NCBI GenBank assembly: GCA_002270565.1
Contig: NQMI01000060.1
Location: 62,001 to 126,000, forward strand
DNA from: Stenocarpella maydis
Lineage: Eukaryota > Ascomycota > Sordariomycetes > Diaporthales > Diaporthaceae
Direction: 5' to 3'
DNA: 64,000 nucleotides
The notes under the pieces were generated by a model. The model was not told the origin of the DNA. It ran no database searches and worked only from the letters and a program-made list of their open reading frames with translations. A program made the position numbers and the translations under genes. Positions 59,225-64,000 of the stretch are shown here, one piece after another (the stretch's first letter is position 1; every line of letters starts with the position of its first letter).

Positions 59225-62200
59225 AAGCTGTGGGCGCGGCCCTTGCGTACGGCTTCTGGCCTAGAGTCCTTGTGCATATGAACCATGTGGCATGGGCGGG
59301 GCGGGGCGGGGCGGATTGGCTTTGTTGTTGTTTCGGGAGTTGGAGGACAGGATGGTTTGGAGTTTGGTGGCGTTCCGTGGATGGCAGTTTCCCCTGTGCA
59401 GCATTGGTGACATGCACAGTAGACAGGCACTTTGTATCCACAAGAGAAGTGAATCGACGATGTTCGTTGTTGTGCTCGGGGCGCCTTGAAACTTTCTCAT
59501 TTGGCCAATGTATGCTTCGGCTCATGAGAGCTGCATGTGATGCCCTATATTCGCTCCGGTTGTTGAATCCGAGAACGAATTCCAGTCAAAGCAGAGCAGG
59601 GAAGTTCCCATCCCAGGTCGGCTGACCGCCTGTTCGTGGCTGTGTGCGCATACCATTCATTGGCTCACTGGGACATACGACAAGGCGAACCGCACCCATG
59701 GGGCTTCTGCGGCCAACGGGCACATCTAGATCAAGCAAGTTAGCGTTGGAACTAGCAAGTCACCCTCTCAGGGCCTGACCATGCTACAGATGGTGCATAG
59801 AGATGTCTTGCTACTGTAGTCAAGCATTACTTGCGCTAACCTCCTACCGACTGCGCTAAGGTGCAGTACCGGGCATTCTGTGGTCTAGTTCTGGGTGACG
59901 CGGCTGACGGCAGATGGCACAGCCAATCAGGAGACCGCTTCTAGCCATGAGATGAGCCAGGCGTCTATGCCTCGTCCCTTCTTGCGGAACTCTGCTGTGT
60001 GGGATGGGAAGGCTGGGGAGGGAGATGGCCGATGGTGATCCTGGCCGACGTGCCGTGAGAACCGAACGGGTTTACGTCAAAGTTCTGCTTTGTTTGAGTC
60101 AAACGTCGAGAAGATAGTGGTAGCTACAAAAGCACATGCGTCTGCTTGGCAGACCGAGGTATATGGCAAGGTGAGCGATTGGACCGGCTGCGGCAAGGAC
60201 GCTGGGAAAACAAGCTCGCGGCGTCGCGCACTGATTGCCACCCAAAGAAAGGCACCGCTTGCTGTCGAGCCTGAGCCAGAGGCGTGCCAATCGTCCAGGC
60301 TTGCACATGTGCCGTAGTGAACGAGAGTATACTGATTGCCGATCCCCAAGGAGCCGGAAACAGAGATCAGCAAACATGACTAACTGCTCAGAGCGTAACT
60401 AGGTGGCCTCAGGACACCGCCTACGGCGTACCAGGACCCAACGTGGATATAAATCCTTCGGGCATGGGCTTTGGATTGGTTACTCTAAATGGGTAAAGGA
60501 AGTGAATGTTTTCCGTCATGATCGACGAATCTGAGGAATTTCCGAACATGCATCTACATAGCAGTCATGCTTGATCGTGCACCACGGGCATTTTATTAGC
60601 TTCACAAGATCTACGGAGGCGATCCAGCTCAACGCTGCAACAAATCTTGCGGAGCATCACGGTGCCAAGTTTTCCAGGGGACGCAGATCATCTCACTACC
60701 TGGTTACGGAAACCCGAGGGGTGGCGACCTAGTCGCTCATGCAAGTTTATCTGGGTGGGGGCGGGAGCGGGCACACCTCTGAGACCTGGCCACTATCTAG
60801 GCAAACCAGTTTATAGTTCATTGATTAACGTCTTCAGACATATTATATATTGTATTATTCAGCAAATCTTCTAATATTCCTTTATTATTTATTTAATTAT
60901 TATAGAAGTAAAATTTTTAAGTATTTTTAATAACTAATAAGAACATTTATAATTATATGAAAAATAAATATATTATAATAATTATAATGATGTTAATTGA
61001 TTTAAATTAATCATGTTATATATAAATTATATACATATAATTATTATATATTTTCATGTATTATTTAATTAACTCTTATAATTCATTAAAATATTAGGTA
61101 AATAATTTTATTTCACTAATATTAAGCTTTTCAATAAATTAAATATATATAAACGTAGTATGTATACGTTGTATTTCAAAACTTAAGCATTTTAATTAAT
61201 TTAAGAATAGAAACACTATCTTCAGCTATGTTCCTACTTACAGTATTGTGCTGGTGGGGGCGTATACGATATTCGGTTCCCGAGGGCACAAAGTCTCATA
61301 GCGGAAACAGCTCGTGTGACCAGACATTTTCTCGGATGATGCGGCAATCAGCAGCAGGGTTCAAGTGTCACTTATTGTTGGAATACAATACCATGGCTAT
61401 AATTGAGGTACTGTGGCACCCGGGAAGTGTTACAGTGCTTTAAGCTTATATTGCCGGGAGTGGCTGTGCGGCCTCAGAGTTCAGGCGCAGATCAGACGAC
61501 TTGGTCCCCAATGAGCGGGTCCATGCCCCGAGCGAGACCTTTTGTCAGTGCTAATGACGCTGGTTGATTTTGAGCAAACCTTGTACGCTAGATAATGCAT
61601 CGCTACCTGTATTGGGGGATCCCCACGGCTCCTGCATTCGGCATTGTAAAAGGATAGTCCTCCAGGAAAATAAATCTGTAAATTTCAGTAGCGTGGCACC
61701 ATCGAATGCACCTGTGCAAGGTTCTTTTTTTTCTTCCTCCGGGAATCGGGAACAAGAATTAAGCTAACCAGGGTGTCGGTTTGGCATCAACGATCTAACT
61801 TACTTAAGTATAAAGGCCCATCTCACACAAACCCTGGGGTTTTCCTTCCTTGCCCTGCCCTGTTGACAGCTGTCGTTGGGAAGCGAACCACGCAGGCTGG
61901 CAGGTGGGCCCGCGTCCTTGGGTGCTCGGATCCGAACAGCGCGCGCTTCCTCCACGGCCTTGTGGGGCACGCGTCGTCGCACTGCACACTGTGTTTGGGA
62001 GTTGGCACGATGCTTCTTGGTCCAGGAAGCGCGCTGAACAAGGCCGCGAATGTTGGCACAGGCCAGTGGATTCCGGCCCTCAATCTCGGCCGTATTTTTC
62101 TGGCCATGCTTCAGATTGGCTTATTAATTCCGCAGCCAAGCTTTTATGCAATTAAACACGTTGGGCAGGTCCTCTGTTTGTGACCCCCTTGGCACCTTAT

Positions 62201-64000
62201 TATATTCCCATGGTAGCTGCTTAGACACAAACCGCCTTAGCCATAAACTTGAAACGCGTTCCAAGAATAGAGGTGAAGGTCAACCATGTTTAATTACCAA
62301 GCCAACGGGTTATCTGGGCAGCTCAACCTTCCAAGGCTGCATATCGACATGCGGGAGGGGTGGAGACCTTAGATTCCTTCCCACCAGTTTAGACTTCGTG
62401 GTGGTTTTGATCCTACCTAGGGCACAGGGCGGGCGCCGTTGTTTCTACGCCTCTGCAGGGATGCCAAACGTTATGTGTGGACTTCTCCACCTAAAGTCGC
62501 TTTTACTAATAGATTTGGTAAGAAGTGACCCGGTGACTCCAAACCACTAATAGAAAATGTGCAACAAAATTGAGCGTTTGGGATCTCCTTCCCATGGGGG
62601 TGCTCTGAGGATGGACACATGAGCCGACGCTGGCGAGTCGAGCATCGCCTCGAATAGGGTTTCGCGTGGAAGCACACACAATCGAAAGTGTCTGGGGCTA
62701 GGGGGCCAGTACGTCCCCCCCCCCTGCTATGCACGGATGCAGAACATCGGCTCGATTCTGCCACTGTTTATTAACCGTCGCGCATGTGGTTGCGAAGCCA
62801 TGCTCAAGCGCCTGGGCAGGGACATGGTAGTCCGCGGCGAGGAGGCGCACCGCTAGTAAATAAGTACACAAATCTAAACCTGACGCTAGCGCCCTTTCCG
62901 CTGGATGTTTCAACCAAGTCCAAGATCGTGATGGTTCCGTCAGTATGGCGCCATAGTCCTCCTACCCGAGGTTATGGGCGAGGGCGGCTACGGAATAAGC
63001 CCTAAGACCGCCGGGCTATTCCCCGGGCTATTTGCTCGGCTGGAGGGACGTTTACATCGCCTCTACTGGCCCACCACAGCTCACGCGAACCATTGATGGA
63101 GATGGTAGAAGAGACGTTTGCCGACTGGTCACTCAAAGCCCGACCATGTGTTGCTGCGAGCTATCATCTCGGCTCATGAGGCGGCGGTAGCGCGAACCAC
63201 TAGCAAGCACCCTACAGTCCTGGATAGAGTCACTATCTTCTCAACAGTGCTAGGTAGTTTTCCGAAGACTACTCAGTATAATGGAAACAGCTGATACAGC
63301 TAAGCCCTAGGTCCCCTCTGCCAGTCGGCTGGTGTGGGAGGCGTCAGGATCTATTGCTTGCGCTGGCAGATGTATATAGGTGAATAGGGCAGACTTCTTC
63401 ACGATCCGGGGTAAGTAAAGAGTCTCAGAATCCGAGGGACGTAATAATGCACGGTCGATACGGCACTCACTATAAGCAGGCGGAGCTCAGAAACGAAGGC
63501 CGAAGATAAGCCAGCAAGGCTTTCCTCCAGGCCGCAGGGGTCAAAACCCTGCGCGTATGAAGCCAAGGCTACCCAGGAGCCTCCACACGCAGAGTTTATT
63601 GACGCGGAAACGACACAGTGACGTAGCAGAGGTTCCCATGGAAATTCTGCTGAGGGTTCTGTGCATCAGCTTCATGCTCGCCCGGGTCCGTGATAGGCCA
63701 GTTCGGACAGGGGAGAAGAGCCTGCCAGCCTCATGAGAATACCTACTTAAGTACTTGGGTACAGTCGACCGCGCCAAGACAGCGACAACTGCCGTCTCAC
63801 AGGGCGATCTACCCCCGTCCTGGCAATGTAGCATCGTGGTCAAAGATCCCCAGCTCGGCCGCGGAAGACGGGCACTATCATCTGTATTGTCTTGTTTCAT
63901 AGTCTAAATGGTGGCTACAGTGCAGGCCGAATCCAACTGCGAACCTGCGGGTTGGCAACCTAGTTGTCTGCCCTGGCTCTCGGTGACCCGATACAATAAA
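59225..64000. other. Gene-free interval
   Basis: 4.8 kb without a supported gene. Open frames are at most about 140 codons, overlap on both strands and show no domains. It contains an AT-rich island at about 60.83-61.22 kb and a poly-C run near 62717. Confidence 0.5.
60830..61215. other. AT-rich island
   Basis: Almost pure A/T over nearly 400 bp with no open frame; a likely RIP-degraded repeat relic. Confidence 0.6.

Overview
The window is nuclear DNA of a filamentous ascomycete (Pezizomycotina, most likely a Sordariomycete). The reasons are short GT-AG introns of about 50-140 bp in nearly every gene, secreted plant-wall hydrolases (GH115, GH131), a NACHT/WD40 NLR-like gene, and transposons whose coding sequences carry dense TAA/TAG stops and G-to-A/C-to-T changes of the kind left by repeat-induced point mutation (RIP).

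Layout. 1-2.8 kb: no confident gene. 2.8-10.4 kb: GH115 alpha-glucuronidase (+), GH131 beta-glucanase (-) and a LYC1-like lysine N-acetyltransferase (+). 10.58-13.56 kb: a decayed Mutator-like (MULE) transposon with a perfect 9-bp target-site duplication. 13.8-18.3 kb: an alpha/beta-hydrolase-NACHT-WD40 pseudogene (-). 18.9-26.1 kb: a fructosamine-kinase-like gene, a secreted protein of unknown function, a broken aldo/keto reductase and a degenerate RNase III-fold protein. 26.5-35.9 kb: a nested transposon block made of a 6.4-kb element with long inverted repeats (a Tc1/mariner DDE transposase plus an unidentified convergent second frame), smaller elements inside it, and a second MULE abutting its right end. 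36-39.5 kb: broken ferroportin-like and UDP-galactopyranose-mutase-like genes, an AT-rich block and an unidentified broken coding stretch. 39.5-46.8 kb: an MFS transporter and three conserved genes (prefoldin 4, CENP-W, a YAG7-like RGG protein). 47.7-51.1 kb: an AAA+ ATPase. 51-55 kb: gene-free, with microsatellites and an AT-rich island. 55-59.2 kb: a cytochrome b5/b5-reductase fusion divergent from a cytochrome P450. 59.2-64 kb: gene-free with another AT-rich island.

How it fits together. The window alternates gene-dense segments (2.8-10.4, 39.5-51 and 55-59 kb) with an accessory segment (10.5-39.5 kb) that holds all the transposons and nearly all the broken genes. GH115 and GH131 would act outside the cell on glucuronoxylan and beta-glucan. 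The b5/b5-reductase could supply electrons to the divergent P450. Several otherwise good genes contain single-base frame breaks in homopolymer runs, so assembly error must be considered before they are called pseudogenes. The two MULEs and the TIR-bounded two-frame element are the most unusual structures. All splice sites given are manual predictions from GT/AG sites, phase and expected family sequence.
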